Positions 32,703 through 43,650 of a DNA stretch of 64,000 bases are shown one piece after another. The DNA comes from Sporopachydermia quercuum (taxonomy: Eukaryota; Ascomycota; Sporopachydermiomycetes; Sporopachydermiales; Sporopachydermiaceae). The stretch covers positions 1,054,346 to 1,118,345 of the forward strand of contig BCGN01000004.1 in assembly GCA_001599295.1 (NCBI GenBank). Direction: 5' to 3'. The position numbers and the translations under genes are program-made. The notes below the pieces were generated by a model. It made no database searches, was not told the DNA's origin, and saw only the letters and a program-made list of their open reading frames with translations. Every line of letters begins with the position of its first letter. The first letter of the stretch is position 1.

Positions 32703-34088
32703 TTCACGTTCCATATGATAGGTAGCTATTTCGTTTGCCAGTTTCTGACTATGTATAGTGTAATTCAATTATCACCGAGATCTAGAGAATTACCCCTTTA
32801 CATCCATCCACCCACTTGTGGAAAAGTTCAAGCAAGATGCAAAACTATCCGTACAGACCCTACATGTAAAACTCACTTAAGTTTGCGGGAAGAAACCGGG
32901 TTCTTACACTATTATATGTACTTTCACGTCTCAAAAATTGATAAAGGCCGCACTATCCAGGGGTCTCAAGTAGCATAATATAACCGACGAACGACAAATT
33001 TGACTGAATATCAAACATAATCTGTAATTATTGTTGGTCAAGTAGAACAAGTCTGATGAACACGGAAAAGGACATTAACAAATAGTATTTGGGGTTCCAT
33101 TTCTTTGTACTGGTTGGTTTTACATTTCAGTTTTTTTTCTTTTCTTTTTGACACCATTGCTTGAGCCGTTGTACTGTGAGAGTACCTTAATTTATTTTTC
33201 GTGAGTCGGAATTTCCAATTGTTCGGAAGTAGACGGAAAAGTTTAATTTTTCAGGCACATTTATTTAGGACTCATGTTGGAGATCTAGCAAAAGCAATAA
33301 CTATTGTAAATTACTAAATTACATAATTATGATTATTATCAATCATAAGAATGTGTTGACTGGCTGGTATTGTTCGACAGTTCTTGTCGATGATTGGTAA
33401 TAGATAACATCTCATCCGTCAATTGTGACGGTTTCTCAACCCATTACCCATCTTTTCTTTCATCAAGTTTTACAGTTCTTGTACCAAGACAAATCACATA
33501 TAACAAGAATAGAATCTTATTAGTTAAATGAGGAAAGGTGTTTTAAAGGATCAAATACAGTCTTTTTCATATTCTACCCAATTCATTTCTTTGCCTTGCA
33601 ACTCGTCGTTCTTACCCTTTTCTCGTTCAGTAGATAAGTTTTTGATCAACATAAATAAGTAAACTATTTCAACTAGTATTTCTATTATTTATAATTGATT
33701 CCATTTCTTCAATATTTTTACCCGATTCTACCAAAGGCAATAGATAGTTGATTTTATAAATCATAATGTACGTAGTAATACAGTATAAACAATGTCCGGA
33801 ACTGGGTTACGGTTAGTCTAAAAATTTTCAGGTTCCGTCTGGCAATGAAATTTTTAAGATTTCCAGTCCAGTTATTATCGAGTCTCCTATTGATCCCTAC
33901 GTCCACTGTGAACGAGTTTAATTGAAATTTCTTCCTTCTTGGATTTAACCATTCTTTATACTTTCCCTTTTACCCTCTTAAATTATCATTAATTTGAATC
34001 GACTAAAAAATAGATTACTGATTTTTGGTCTTTTCATTAAGGAATCAACCATTTATAAATTCTCTGCATAGAAGTAGTAGCTAGCACG
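32703..34088. other. 1.4-kb intergenic: YRA1 3' flank and MIR1 promoter
   Basis: AT-rich with pyrimidine tracts (for example TTTTTTTTCTTTTCTTTTT near 33131). No gene supported; the open frame at 32715-32978 has no family resemblance. Confidence 0.55.
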
Positions 34089-35012
34089 ATGTCTGAAACT
34101 CCTAATTTCACTGTCTTGGACTACTCCAAGTTTGCACTTGCTGGTGCTATTGGCTGTGGTGTCACCCACGGTGCCATGACCCCCATTGATGTAGTGAAGA
34201 CCAGAATTCAATTGGAACCCACTGTTTACAACACTGGTATGTTTGGTTCTTTCGGTAAGATCATTAAGAATGAAGGTGTCAGCGCTTTGGCCACTGGTTT
34301 GGGACCTACTATCTTAGGTTACTCTTTGCAAGGTGCCTTCAAATTCGGTGGTTACGAATTATTCAAGAAGCAATTCATTGATTTACTCGGTGTTGAAACC
34401 GCAACTAGATACAAGGACGCGGTCTATATTGGTTCTTCTGCTATCGCTGAATTTTTTGCTGATATTGCTTTATGTCCTTTAGAAGCCACCAGAATTAGAT
34501 TGGTTTCTCAACCTACTTTCGCCAATGGTCTTATCGGTGGTTTCACCAGAATCTTGAGGGAAGAAGGTGTTGGATCCTTTTACAATGGTTTCACTCCTAT
34601 CTTGTTCAAGCAAATTCCATATAACATTGCTAAGTTCTTGGTTTTCGAAAGAGCCTCCGCTGTTATCTATACATTCATTCCCACTCCTAAGAAGGATTTG
34701 TCTTCTGCCACCCAAACTGCTGTTAACTTAGGTTCTGGTCTTATTGCCGGTTTCTCTGCTGCCATTGTCTCTCAACCTGCTGATACTTTGTTGTCCAAGG
34801 TTAACAAGACCAAGAAGGCTCCTGGTCAATCCACTGTTGGTTTATTGATCCAATTGGCCAAGGGATTAGGTTTCACTGGTTCTTTCGCTGGTTTACCTAC
34901 TCGTTTGGTTATGGTGGGTACTTTGACTTCTTTACAATTCACCATCTACGGTACTTTGAAGAAGACTCTCGGATGCCCTCCTGCTGTCGAATTATCCGGA
35001 TCTGGTCATTAA
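34089..35012 (+). CDS. MIR1: Mitochondrial phosphate carrier
   Basis: Imports phosphate with protons across the mitochondrial inner membrane for ATP synthesis; SLC25 family. 307 residues (S. cerevisiae Mir1 is 311). Three repeats of about 100 residues each hold the carrier signature: [19 protein letters not shown] and QPADTLLSK. The phosphate-carrier features [18 protein letters not shown] and [10 protein letters not shown] are present. There is no cleavable presequence, as in the yeast protein. Codon use is the most biased of the window (GGT, TCT, ACC, AAG, TTG dominate), indicating high expression. No intron. Confidence 0.96.
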   Translation: MSETPNFTVLDYSKFALAGAIGCGVTHGAMTPIDVVKTRIQLEPTVYNTGMFGSFGKIIKNEGVSALATGLGPTILGYSLQGAFKFGGYELFKKQFIDLLGVETATRYKDAVYIGSSAIAEFFADIALCPLEATRIRLVSQPTFANGLIGGFTRILREEGVGSFYNGFTPILFKQIPYNIAKFLVFERASAVIYTFIPTPKKDLSSATQTAVNLGSGLIAGFSAAIVSQPADTLLSKVNKTKKAPGQSTVGLLIQLAKGLGFTGSFAGLPTRLVMVGTLTSLQFTIYGTLKKTLGCPPAVELSGSGH

Positions 35013-37616
35013 ATTTAGATACGAACGTCAGACTAATTTTTGATCTAGTTTGGTTGTCTATAATATTTATCGTTCCTCAATCAAGTTCATTCGTAGTATA
35101 GTAACTATATAGATTCGTTTTTTTTGCCTCCATATTTTTGGCCGGCTCAAGTATATAACCGAGTTGTAGATTTGAAATACCAAAAATTTCCATATGCTCC
35201 ATGGATCCACCTTTTTATGATTATAAAGCATTTCGCGATTTTGTGACAGCCAACTATCTTTAGATTACATATTACATAATCATAAAAGTCTGCTGAATTC
35301 TTTGCTGCACCGCATTACGATGAATGTGTGGAAAGCATAGATACATGTATAGTCCGTCTTCCACGTGCTTTCTTTTGTTTTCACCATCCAATAAACAACT
35401 TAAATGCAACGCAACTAATTTTGTGGATATGATGAATGTTTATTCTATTGAAAGTTATCATTATCAATAACATTCCGTTCAGAATAGATAACGTCAAAAG
35501 ACGTAAAATCCTAATGTTGGAGCTGTTAGATACACGTTTTTTGTTTACCACAGATTAACATACTATTTTTGCTATTCATTCTAGTACAAATTAATCTATC
35601 GCCCGCGAGTACCAAAGTGTAACAATAAGTTCGTTTCTGAAGCCCCTCATTTTTGTTCTCCAACGCTAGTCCGATTCGACGTACGATAAATAATCGTGAA
35701 GCTGCCATCGAACATTCAGTAGACAACCTCGCTTCTGACTATCATTTACTGATAAAAATATATTAGAATTATCAAAATTATGATTATAAAATTAAACGAC
35801 CTCCAGAGCTCTTATCAGTAATGCTCAACCCTTAAAGAATGATCTAAATCAACGCCAATGTTCTTTAAGTTTTTTTATTTAAAGTTCTCCACATTTTAGT
35901 TTTCTCAGTGTCATGTCAGTGTCATNCAACTTAGGGATTGCAAATAATCAACGTAACGTGACATTTTATGCAAGGAATCAATATATATTGCATATAACAA
36001 TATATGCCAGTGCTAAGAGGTTTAGATGGTTTCTTGTGGGTACACTTTTCCTATTATTCTTGAGCTTGAATATACCAATCAAACATAATCTAGATTATTT
36101 TTCCCGGAGTACTTATGATTCATGGATGTTTTTTTTTCATCAAAGTAGAAGCTGTCAAAACAATCAATAAATTTGGTTACATGAGTTAAATCTGATAATG
36201 CCATAGAATTTACATGTCTGGAGAGAAGTTTGGAACAGAATCCATATGCCCAACTACCTCCCAAACCTCATTTGATATAATAATTGATGGAGCTTTCCAT
36301 ATATTTTAATACATGGTATGATACTGCAGATTCTAGAAAACTCATTGTACAATTTTGTGACCAGTTAATGATTTTTTGGTTATAAGTCCAGTTTTGAGTC
36401 AGTCATCTCGTCTTCACTCTAAGTGTCGCATGTCAGACTTGTATTCAATGTTTTTCAAACTCTAAGACAAACATAAAACCTTAACATTTAAGCTCAAAGT
36501 TTGCTTAAAGCTCATCGCCCACAAGGAAGGCATTCTGAGAAGAAGCGACATAGAAACATCCAACACCTGAAAGCTCTTATAATTCGCTTGCAAACTAAAT
36601 AAATAAGGGATCATTTCCGCGAACAAATAGATACTCGCAGTGGAAACTATTTAAGAGTGCGGGAAAGGTTTTATTTATTGTGAAGTTAACTGTCTTTTTC
36701 TTCTATTTTTATGGGTTCAATAAAAGTGGTAGACAATTCTTGTAGGTAAATATCTACGTCAAAATCGAACAATTACCTCATTCTCATCAGAATTTGACAA
36801 GAGAAGCACAGGGTCCATCATCACCTTATCTATGGATTGCTACAGATTATTTATGTTTGATAATATCAACTGATTTTATGTCAGAGCTCTGTCAATAACT
36901 GTACGGGACCGATAACATATTATCTGAAGTTCTGACTGACCCTTCGAGGCATTATTCTTCTTTGTATAGTATTTGTCTACTGGAAGATAGTTTCCCCTTT
37001 TTTTCCCCAACTTTTTTTCTTCTCTTTCTTTTGCTTTAGTTTTCTTTTGATGTTGAAGTGAAAACATAGACACTTGGGCAAAGGCAATTTGTATCTTCTC
37101 ATCTTTTGCACGTTGCAATATATTCTGTCTTGGTTTTTTTTTACACTATCTTGATTTTTTTCTTCCATTTATTTGCTGTTTCCTTGGCGTCCTTGGAGAG
37201 TCATATTTCTCATTGAGACCCGAGTTAAATCCTTATTTGAAACAAGATTCAACCCTTCATATTCAATACAGGAAAATTAACACAATTTGATCACTTATTA
37301 TGGTTTGCATTGGAGAGCTGGTTCAGAATCTGTATGACCTATACACCTAATCTACAATTATTATCGACAATCATAAATTTTGTTCGACAGCATTCTCACT
37401 CATTGCTCAAGATTTTTTTTTAATTTTGAAATTCAACCCTTGATTTGATCTCAGAATCAAGAAAAGAGCTACTGTATGACAAAACGCCAAATTGTCACAT
37501 TACATTAATAATACATTTACCTGCATAAGGTTGCGTTTAGCCGCAGACTATTTAGTGTGTAAGGGAAATTTTTGTGGCTGCTAGGTTTTCTCTCAAATTC
37601 TTTTTCTTAATTCACA
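35013..37616. other. 2.6-kb intergenic: MIR1 3' flank and HAL5 promoter
   Basis: Holds one CACGTG E-box (35362-35367), a single N at 35926, and a polypyrimidine block (about 36991-37032, broken only by AA) upstream of HAL5. No gene found. Short frames on the minus strand at 36876-37168 are by-products of this pyrimidine tract (Lys/Glu-rich translations). Confidence 0.55.
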
Positions 37617-40184
37617 ATGGCTCCGACATTTGTCAAATCATCATCGGGAGATGAAACAGTAACTTATTCTGATAATTCAACCCAACAAANTACAAAAAAG
37701 CAGTTGAATACAGCGACATATTACGGTGAAAAACTCTTCAAGAGTTTCTCATTCCAGAAGTCAAAGAAAAACTTGGGCTCGAAACCGATAGCTCTTAGTA
37801 CTGAAACAATTAATTCGGAATTAATACCTGAATCAATACCTAAAGCAAGCAGACATCACTCTATTGATTCCAGTAATTATAATTGTTCTCAACAGCAGAC
37901 TGCTTCAGTTCCAGTGAACTCAAAAAGCCAGAGTTTTTCATTAAGGAAAAAATCATCTCCTTGTAACTCAGATTTGTCAACAAATCTTGCTCAAGCTAGA
38001 AAGCCGTCCAGCTCATCTGGGGTCAATAAAAGAACTAGTGATATAGACCCTAAAGCAATACCACTACTAATAATGCCAAGTGAAAGTGATTTTCCTTGCT
38101 CTGTACCATTAGCTCAAACTAATTCGGCTTCGAGTGTCCATACCACGGGGTCAATTTTAGGTCCAACGGATGCTTCGCAGAAAAAATATCAGGAGAAGGA
38201 ACATGGTCACGAGTTTCACATTGGCCTTTCTAATCTTTTTCACAGACACCTTGATCACGGACTTGGACACGGACAGGGTCATGGGCGTGGTCGAATCAAT
38301 AAACATGGTTCGTACTCACCCACAGGTACGAATAGTCCTGTTTTAGGTCCCACTGAGCATGATTCAAGATCAAGGAATACTATATCTGCTGGCAGCGGAC
38401 GAAAAGGACATCTGCATACACAGGGACACCCACTAATTAATACACAATACGATCCTTCTAATGTGGATCCTTTAAATGGTATTCAACAGTCAATAGATGA
38501 ATTGGCACTAAGTGGGGTTGCAGATGATAACCATCTTTCCCCTAGATGCAATGAGAACCCTAATATTCTGAAAATTAAAGGTACTTTGAATGATTCAGCA
38601 CCTCCGGAACAGCAAGTTCCAACGGAAGAACAACATAGATCCGGAGGAATTTCAAGTTTTTTTGGATTGAGCAGAAGTCGTCCTGGTTCTCGTTCACGTT
38701 CAAGATCTTCGTCGATTGTAAGATCTGATGGGGAAACAGGGTGTGCCCCGCCTCATCACCATTCAAGTGTGAGTAGCCAAGGACAAGGTTGTTCTTCACC
38801 ATTAGATTCTGATTGGTCTGAGGGACATTATGTGAAATTAGATGAACAAGAGTATAATCATGTTCATCATCTCAAACCTGTCAGGAAAATATCTTTAGAC
38901 CAAATCAATAGTCAACCTCTAACCAGCGGCACTAATTCGTTCTTTGGGTTTAAAAAAGCTCAACCTATTCCAAATTCAACAATTGCTGATGTCAGCCAAG
39001 TTGAGGAATCAGTGCCAATAATAGCCACTAGTCTCGATCCTTCTATTGACTCAGTAGCTGACGGACACCATATCTCACCATTATCATCTAGCGATAGGAA
39101 CAATATCGAGAAAATTACAAAGATTTACCATATGATCGATCAAGGAGAAAAGCCACCTTTTGGGAACAAGGTCACTTTAATGCAAAACTATGGCAAAGTT
39201 GTTGGTTTTATGGGCAAGGGAAGCTATGGCTTGGTACGATATTCGATAAAGGTTGTTAGTGACGAACTTACTAACAAACAATTGGAAGTTCTTTACGCAA
39301 TTAAAGAGTTGAGAAAGAAGCCTGGCGAAAGTAATGTTCATTATGCAAAGCGACTGACTTCTGAGTATTGTATTGGTTCTTCTCTACATCATACAAATAT
39401 AGCTGCAACTTTGGACTTGACAAGTAATTATTTTTCCCCAAGTTTTAACAATGATTGTTATTACCTAGTAATGGAATGTTGTCTCGGAGGTGATTTATAT
39501 TCTTTAGTTAAAGCTGAAGGAGGTATTACAGAAGAGGAATCGGATTGCTTTTTCAAACAAATTTTATCAGGATTACAGTACATGCACGAGGAAAGAGGTG
39601 TAGCACATTGCGATTTAAAGCCAGAGAATATTCTCTTGACAGTAGATGGTTGTGTTAAGATTATTGATTTTGGAAATGCCGAGGTAGTGAAAACACCTTG
39701 GGAGAGAGAATATCATTTTATTTCTGGGGTCGGTGGTTCAGCACCTTATATCGCTCCAGAAGAATATTATGCGGATTTATATGATCCCAGGACTGCTGAT
39801 ATTTGGGCATGCGGAGTTATGTATATGAGTATGATTCTTGGAAATTATATGTGGAGTACATCGAAATATGGCCAAGATCATATGTTTGACCTCTATGTTG
39901 ACACCAGAGGAGGCAAACCAGTCTTGGATAAGGCCAAGATTCATGTTGACCAAATGGTTGAAGAGAATGGTGTGATTCCTCCGGAAGAAGTAATTGTTGG
40001 TAAGAAGCCCCGAAGACCTCCATTTGAACCTATTGAAACCATTCGCTCGCCGAAAAGAAGATTTATTGTTTACTCATGCTTAGAGCTAGATGCTACTAAA
40101 AGATACACTGCTAAACGTCTTCTAGAAACTGATTGGATGAAAAATGTTAGAATATGCAAGGCAGGATTGGGTAATAGAGTTTAA
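37617..40184 (+). CDS. HAL5: Hal5/Sat4/Kkq8-family serine/threonine kinase
   Basis: Fungal NPR/HAL-type kinase. In yeast, Hal4/Sat4 and Hal5 stabilise the Trk1 potassium transporter and nutrient permeases at the plasma membrane. 855 residues, the length of S. cerevisiae Hal5. The first 500 residues are Ser-rich and disordered, with a His/Gly cluster near 197-232 (HGHEFH, GLGHGQGHGRG). The kinase domain spans about 525-845: glycine loop GKGSYG (533-538), AIKEL with the ATP-binding lysine, HCDLKPENIL (catalytic loop with Cys in place of the usual Arg, which I recall as typical of this subfamily), DFG in IIDFGNA, and APEE. The C-terminal RSPKRRFIVYSCLELDATKRYTAKRLLETDW fits Hal5/Kkq8. The choice of HAL5 among the paralogues is inference. 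One N falls in codon 25. Confidence 0.85.
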   Translation: MAPTFVKSSSGDETVTYSDNSTQQXTKKQLNTATYYGEKLFKSFSFQKSKKNLGSKPIALSTETINSELIPESIPKASRHHSIDSSNYNCSQQQTASVPVNSKSQSFSLRKKSSPCNSDLSTNLAQARKPSSSSGVNKRTSDIDPKAIPLLIMPSESDFPCSVPLAQTNSASSVHTTGSILGPTDASQKKYQEKEHGHEFHIGLSNLFHRHLDHGLGHGQGHGRGRINKHGSYSPTGTNSPVLGPTEHDSRSRNTISAGSGRKGHLHTQGHPLINTQYDPSNVDPLNGIQQSIDELALSGVADDNHLSPRCNENPNILKIKGTLNDSAPPEQQVPTEEQHRSGGISSFFGLSRSRPGSRSRSRSSSIVRSDGETGCAPPHHHSSVSSQGQGCSSPLDSDWSEGHYVKLDEQEYNHVHHLKPVRKISLDQINSQPLTSGTNSFFGFKKAQPIPNSTIADVSQVEESVPIIATSLDPSIDSVADGHHISPLSSSDRNNIEKITKIYHMIDQGEKPPFGNKVTLMQNYGKVVGFMGKGSYGLVRYSIKVVSDELTNKQLEVLYAIKELRKKPGESNVHYAKRLTSEYCIGSSLHHTNIAATLDLTSNYFSPSFNNDCYYLVMECCLGGDLYSLVKAEGGITEEESDCFFKQILSGLQYMHEERGVAHCDLKPENILLTVDGCVKIIDFGNAEVVKTPWEREYHFISGVGGSAPYIAPEEYYADLYDPRTADIWACGVMYMSMILGNYMWSTSKYGQDHMFDLYVDTRGGKPVLDKAKIHVDQMVEENGVIPPEEVIVGKKPRRPPFEPIETIRSPKRRFIVYSCLELDATKRYTAKRLLETDWMKNVRICKAGLGNRV

Positions 40185-40835
40185 TAAATAATTACTGAAA
40201 CAATTGCGAACTAGTAGTCATTACTACTGGATTGGAAAGAAAGGCTTATGGGAGATTATGATTTATTGAAGAATCATACTAATAAATAATGATTAATCTG
40301 TGTTACTGAATCAATAATAATAAACGATGAGTTTATGATGGTCTAATAGCTATGTCAATTACTAGCTATTTATTTTAAATATTTTGCTATTTGTAGACGT
40401 AGTTATAGAATATGATAAATAGTTGGAATCAGGGTAAAACACAATGTAAAGCACGATTAGTTATTCCTCAATCAACAGAGTGAAAGCTCGAANTAAACTC
40501 ATAATATTCCAATGAATATAACTTTTGTTCATCATATAATTGTGTCCACCAAGTACAAGTTTCTTTCTGGATCACGTGCAAGATTCATTTGAATATCGGA
40601 AACAATAATGCCAAATCATAGTTTCCGGAATTTAATTTCTATTGGTTAACATTGATCATCTTTTCTTTTATTTGCTTTCTCTATAAACGATAAGTAAGCA
40701 ACAGTATGAGCTGAATGTGATAGTTAGTAAGTGGAAGATCTACAAACCACTCATTCATACTGAATTAAGGAAACTTTATTAATTGTATTTTATTTAAGAG
40801 TGAAAAAGCTGTAACAATTTTGAGTCTTGCCAAAT
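40185..40835. other. Intergenic with a CACGTG E-box
   Basis: AT-rich. TCACGTGC with core CACGTG at 40573-40578 lies about 260 bases before the next start codon, a possible Cbf1/Pho4-type site. Single N at 40493. Confidence 0.5.
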
Positions 40836-41870
40836 ATGGGTTCAAGCGCTTCTAAGGCAGCCAAACAAACAGGGCGCAAACTAACGAGTGATCATTTGTC
40901 TCATGCAAGTAAGTTGAGTAACAAGACTCAAGTAAATCTTACTGAGAAAATAGTTCTGGAACCAGGCAAGGCACAAGCAAGTGAACCAGCACCTGAAGTG
41001 CAGCTGAAAGATGACTTTGATCCAAAGCTTGTTAATAATCTAACCAAATTGGGTACCGTACAGTTTAATGAGATCAAAATGAACTTTGACGAGAACGTAT
41101 GTTGAAATGGCTTTGAAACAGTTTCTTTTTTTGTTCATGTTGTGGGGGGTTTCTAACATATATTTTAGAGCGAGACTTTGCAAATGTTACGTAGCAGGAA
41201 GAAGCAATCACAAGACGCTGAAAGAGAACAGGAATTAGACAATGAAGTAAGACCGGGAGTATCAAGGACTCTACTGCATACGAGCGAAGTTTCAAGCCTT
41301 ATTGAAGATTTGAAGCGGGGAATGTCAAAAGAAGAAATTAAGAGCTACTATCAAATTGACGATAACTTTCTTCAAAGGTTGGGCATGAGATTTTCAGTTC
41401 CACCAGCAGCAAAAGGTTTCAAAACACAAGGACAGCGATATCATAGTGGAGAGGATATTTTTAATACTACTGTTGATGAGGATAAAGGATTAACGGAGGA
41501 TGCNGCAACAAAGCTAGCTGGAGTGGAAGTCGACACAGTGATGGAATCATCTAAGAAGTATTTTGCTATGTCTGAGGATAAGAAAACAGAACCAAGACAT
41601 AGTTCTACAGCTCAAAGCACTTCAGCAAGAAATGGTACTCCACAGTCATCAGAACACACTAATAATAGCGTGGAACCAAACAGTCCTATAGTAGACAAGT
41701 TTGAACAGCAGAGGAAGAAACTTTTGTCAGAACTACGTGCCACCCCTGAACAGCGAAGTAAAGTGTATCGAAAGAAGATGGAGGAATCAAAGAAGAAGCC
41801 CGTAAAACCAGAGACTATTGTTGCTTCCTTAGAAGCTCTGATCGAGAATACTGAGAAAAAAAAGGAGTGA
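40836..41870 (+). CDS. Unrecognised, probably N-myristoylated protein, spliced
   Basis: Not recognised. Exons 40836-41096 and 41169-41870 give 320 residues; the 72-nt intron is GTATGT to TTAG with TCTAAC. The open frame extends three codons upstream only to a TTG, so the ATG at 40836 starts the protein as MGSSASK. Gly2 with Ser6 is a textbook N-myristoylation signal, so membrane attachment is likely. The middle (SRTLLHTSEVSSLIEDLKRGMSKEEI, then FLQRLGMRFSVPP, about 110-155) looks like a compact conserved helical module. The C-terminal half is charged and probably disordered, with a Lys-rich end. One codon has an N (41504). It converges with ZRT3. Confidence 0.82.
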
Positions 41871-42222
41871 ATGATGCTTCAATATCTTAATAGCCATCAA
41901 AACATTCCTTGAGGAACATAACATGCAATGCTACCCATTAGGATCTAATGCGAGCATTAGATCTTTGATTTGGGGTCATTTAACAATTCTTTTGATAAAG
42001 GATTTTAATTAATATAAATCATGTACAGAGAAATTTAATTTCATTATAATCAATAGGATTTGAGGGCTATCAATTCGTAATATGTTTCAATCACAATAAG
42101 CAATAAAAAGCAAAAATAAATACGTACATACATACAAAAGCCGGAGAATCTATACAATCTTTACTTTAACAAACATAAAAGCATAAACAAATCCCAATTT
42201 CTATAGCGTAAATAGTCATTCT
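41871..42222. other. Convergent intergenic region
   Basis: Shared 3' flank of the myristoylated-protein gene and ZRT3. A short imperfect inverted repeat (GGATCTAATGCGAG and GCATTAGATC around 41940-41965) could form a hairpin. Nothing else seen. Confidence 0.5.
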
Positions 42223-43650
42223 TTAGCTTGTGAAAATAAACGAAACGCTTACTATGAAAACTCCTACAAATACCCATGCTATGGTGAATCTTTGACTAGC
42301 TCCAAAAGCTAAAGCAGATGCAAACATTTGTAGACCAATAGTTGTAAGAAAACCTGCAGTAATAGCTACGAGCATACCATAAGCTACTGCAGTGTCTTGT
42401 TCAGGAACTCTACCATCTTCGCCAAAGATCAGCCATGCTAAAATACCACCCAGTGGTTGTGATAATCCTCCTAATACCACTGTACAAAGGATACTTTTGA
42501 GTCTACTTGACAGAGCAAGAAACAATGGAACTGCTATAGTAAAACCCTCACAGAAGTTGTGAATAGCCAACGAGGCGAAGACAGAAAATCCTAATGAGGG
42601 TTTAGCATGTGAAGTAGCAAATGTCATGAACCCTTCGGGAATTTTATGGAGTGTGATTGCTAATGCAGTTTGTAAACCTATTGAAAATAGTCTGGATGAA
42701 GGAGATAGGATATGATGATGGTGATCTTGAGTAATTCCTCCTTCGATATCTTTATGGCAAAGATCGGAAATTTGAGAATCTGACGAATAACCAACTTCAG
42801 TTTGCGATTCCGAATCATCCGGAATAGGTTCCAATGACCCACCGGGCTTTTGGTGATGATGGTGGTTTTGACTAGAATGTAGAGGATGTGATTTTTGCTT
42901 ACATTTATGTTGATAGATAATTCCGCTTTGTTCAATATAAGGATAGTTAACCTGGTGCATTTCACATGACTCAATTGAAGTATAACCCATACACTTTCCC
43001 ATATTAATTTTTTTCTTTAAGGCGGCATCGGTAATATCAGCTAAGGACTCATGTCGTGCTATCACGTCAATTATACTGTTTTTCCTAGTTAGAAGAGGAG
43101 TTGATTCGTGGGCAGGAATGACATCAGAGGCAACCGTATGAACTGAAATGGTTCTGTCAGCATTGTCATCAGGGTATGAAGACTCTCGCTGTGTATTATC
43201 ATCAGATTCAGATTCATGATCATGGTCATGACCTTCTTCATGTTCGTGAGCACAATGCACAATTGATTGCGAAGTAAATGCGTGTATTACTGCATTAAAT
43301 ACAGAACATACAGCAACACCAACAAAATAAAACCCAAACAACGAAGCATTGATAGATATTGATTTGCCATTTAATTGTTCTGCTTTAGAAAAGTAATGTA
43401 AAGATTCCGGTAACAGTTTGAACATTGATGTGAATAATAGAGATCCTGCGCTTAAACTCAAACTGGCCGTGAGAAATTTGTGGTTGTTTTGTAGATCTAA
43501 AGGATGCCTCTTTGAAAGGTCAGGAAACAATTTATCGTAGATAACATCAACTGTAATGACAAAACTGCCTAATACGCACATCAAACTAGATGCCCCTATC
43601 AGGAGCCATCCTTCTTCATCATTTGTTAAATCTGTATAGACAGTAATCAT
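42223..43650 (-). CDS. ZRT3: Vacuolar zinc transporter of the ZIP family
   Basis: Releases stored zinc from the vacuole to the cytosol. 475 residues (S. cerevisiae Zrt3 is 503). Three membrane helices near the N-terminus are followed by a long cytosolic loop (about 130-320), then five more helices. The ZIP metal-binding motifs sit in the helix IV/V pair: HKIPEGF and HNFCEGF. The loop is rich in histidine clusters (HEHEEGHDHDHE, HHHHQ, DHHHHI), probable zinc sensors or ligands. In yeast the gene is induced by Zap1 under zinc shortage, and a Zap1-like element lies 340 bases upstream. Complete, no intron. Confidence 0.93.
   Translation of the reverse strand: MITVYTDLTNDEEGWLLIGASSLMCVLGSFVITVDVIYDKLFPDLSKRHPLDLQNNHKFLTASLSLSAGSLLFTSMFKLLPESLHYFSKAEQLNGKSISINASLFGFYFVGVAVCSVFNAVIHAFTSQSIVHCAHEHEEGHDHDHESESDDNTQRESSYPDDNADRTISVHTVASDVIPAHESTPLLTRKNSIIDVIARHESLADITDAALKKKINMGKCMGYTSIESCEMHQVNYPYIEQSGIIYQHKCKQKSHPLHSSQNHHHHQKPGGSLEPIPDDSESQTEVGYSSDSQISDLCHKDIEGGITQDHHHHILSPSSRLFSIGLQTALAITLHKIPEGFMTFATSHAKPSLGFSVFASLAIHNFCEGFTIAVPLFLALSSRLKSILCTVVLGGLSQPLGGILAWLIFGEDGRVPEQDTAVAYGMLVAITAGFLTTIGLQMFASALAFGASQRFTIAWVFVGVFIVSVSFIFTS

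Noticed and set aside
36876-37168. Lys/Glu-rich minus-strand frames upstream of HAL5
   Set aside because: They arise from a polypyrimidine tract and contain only low-complexity residues.
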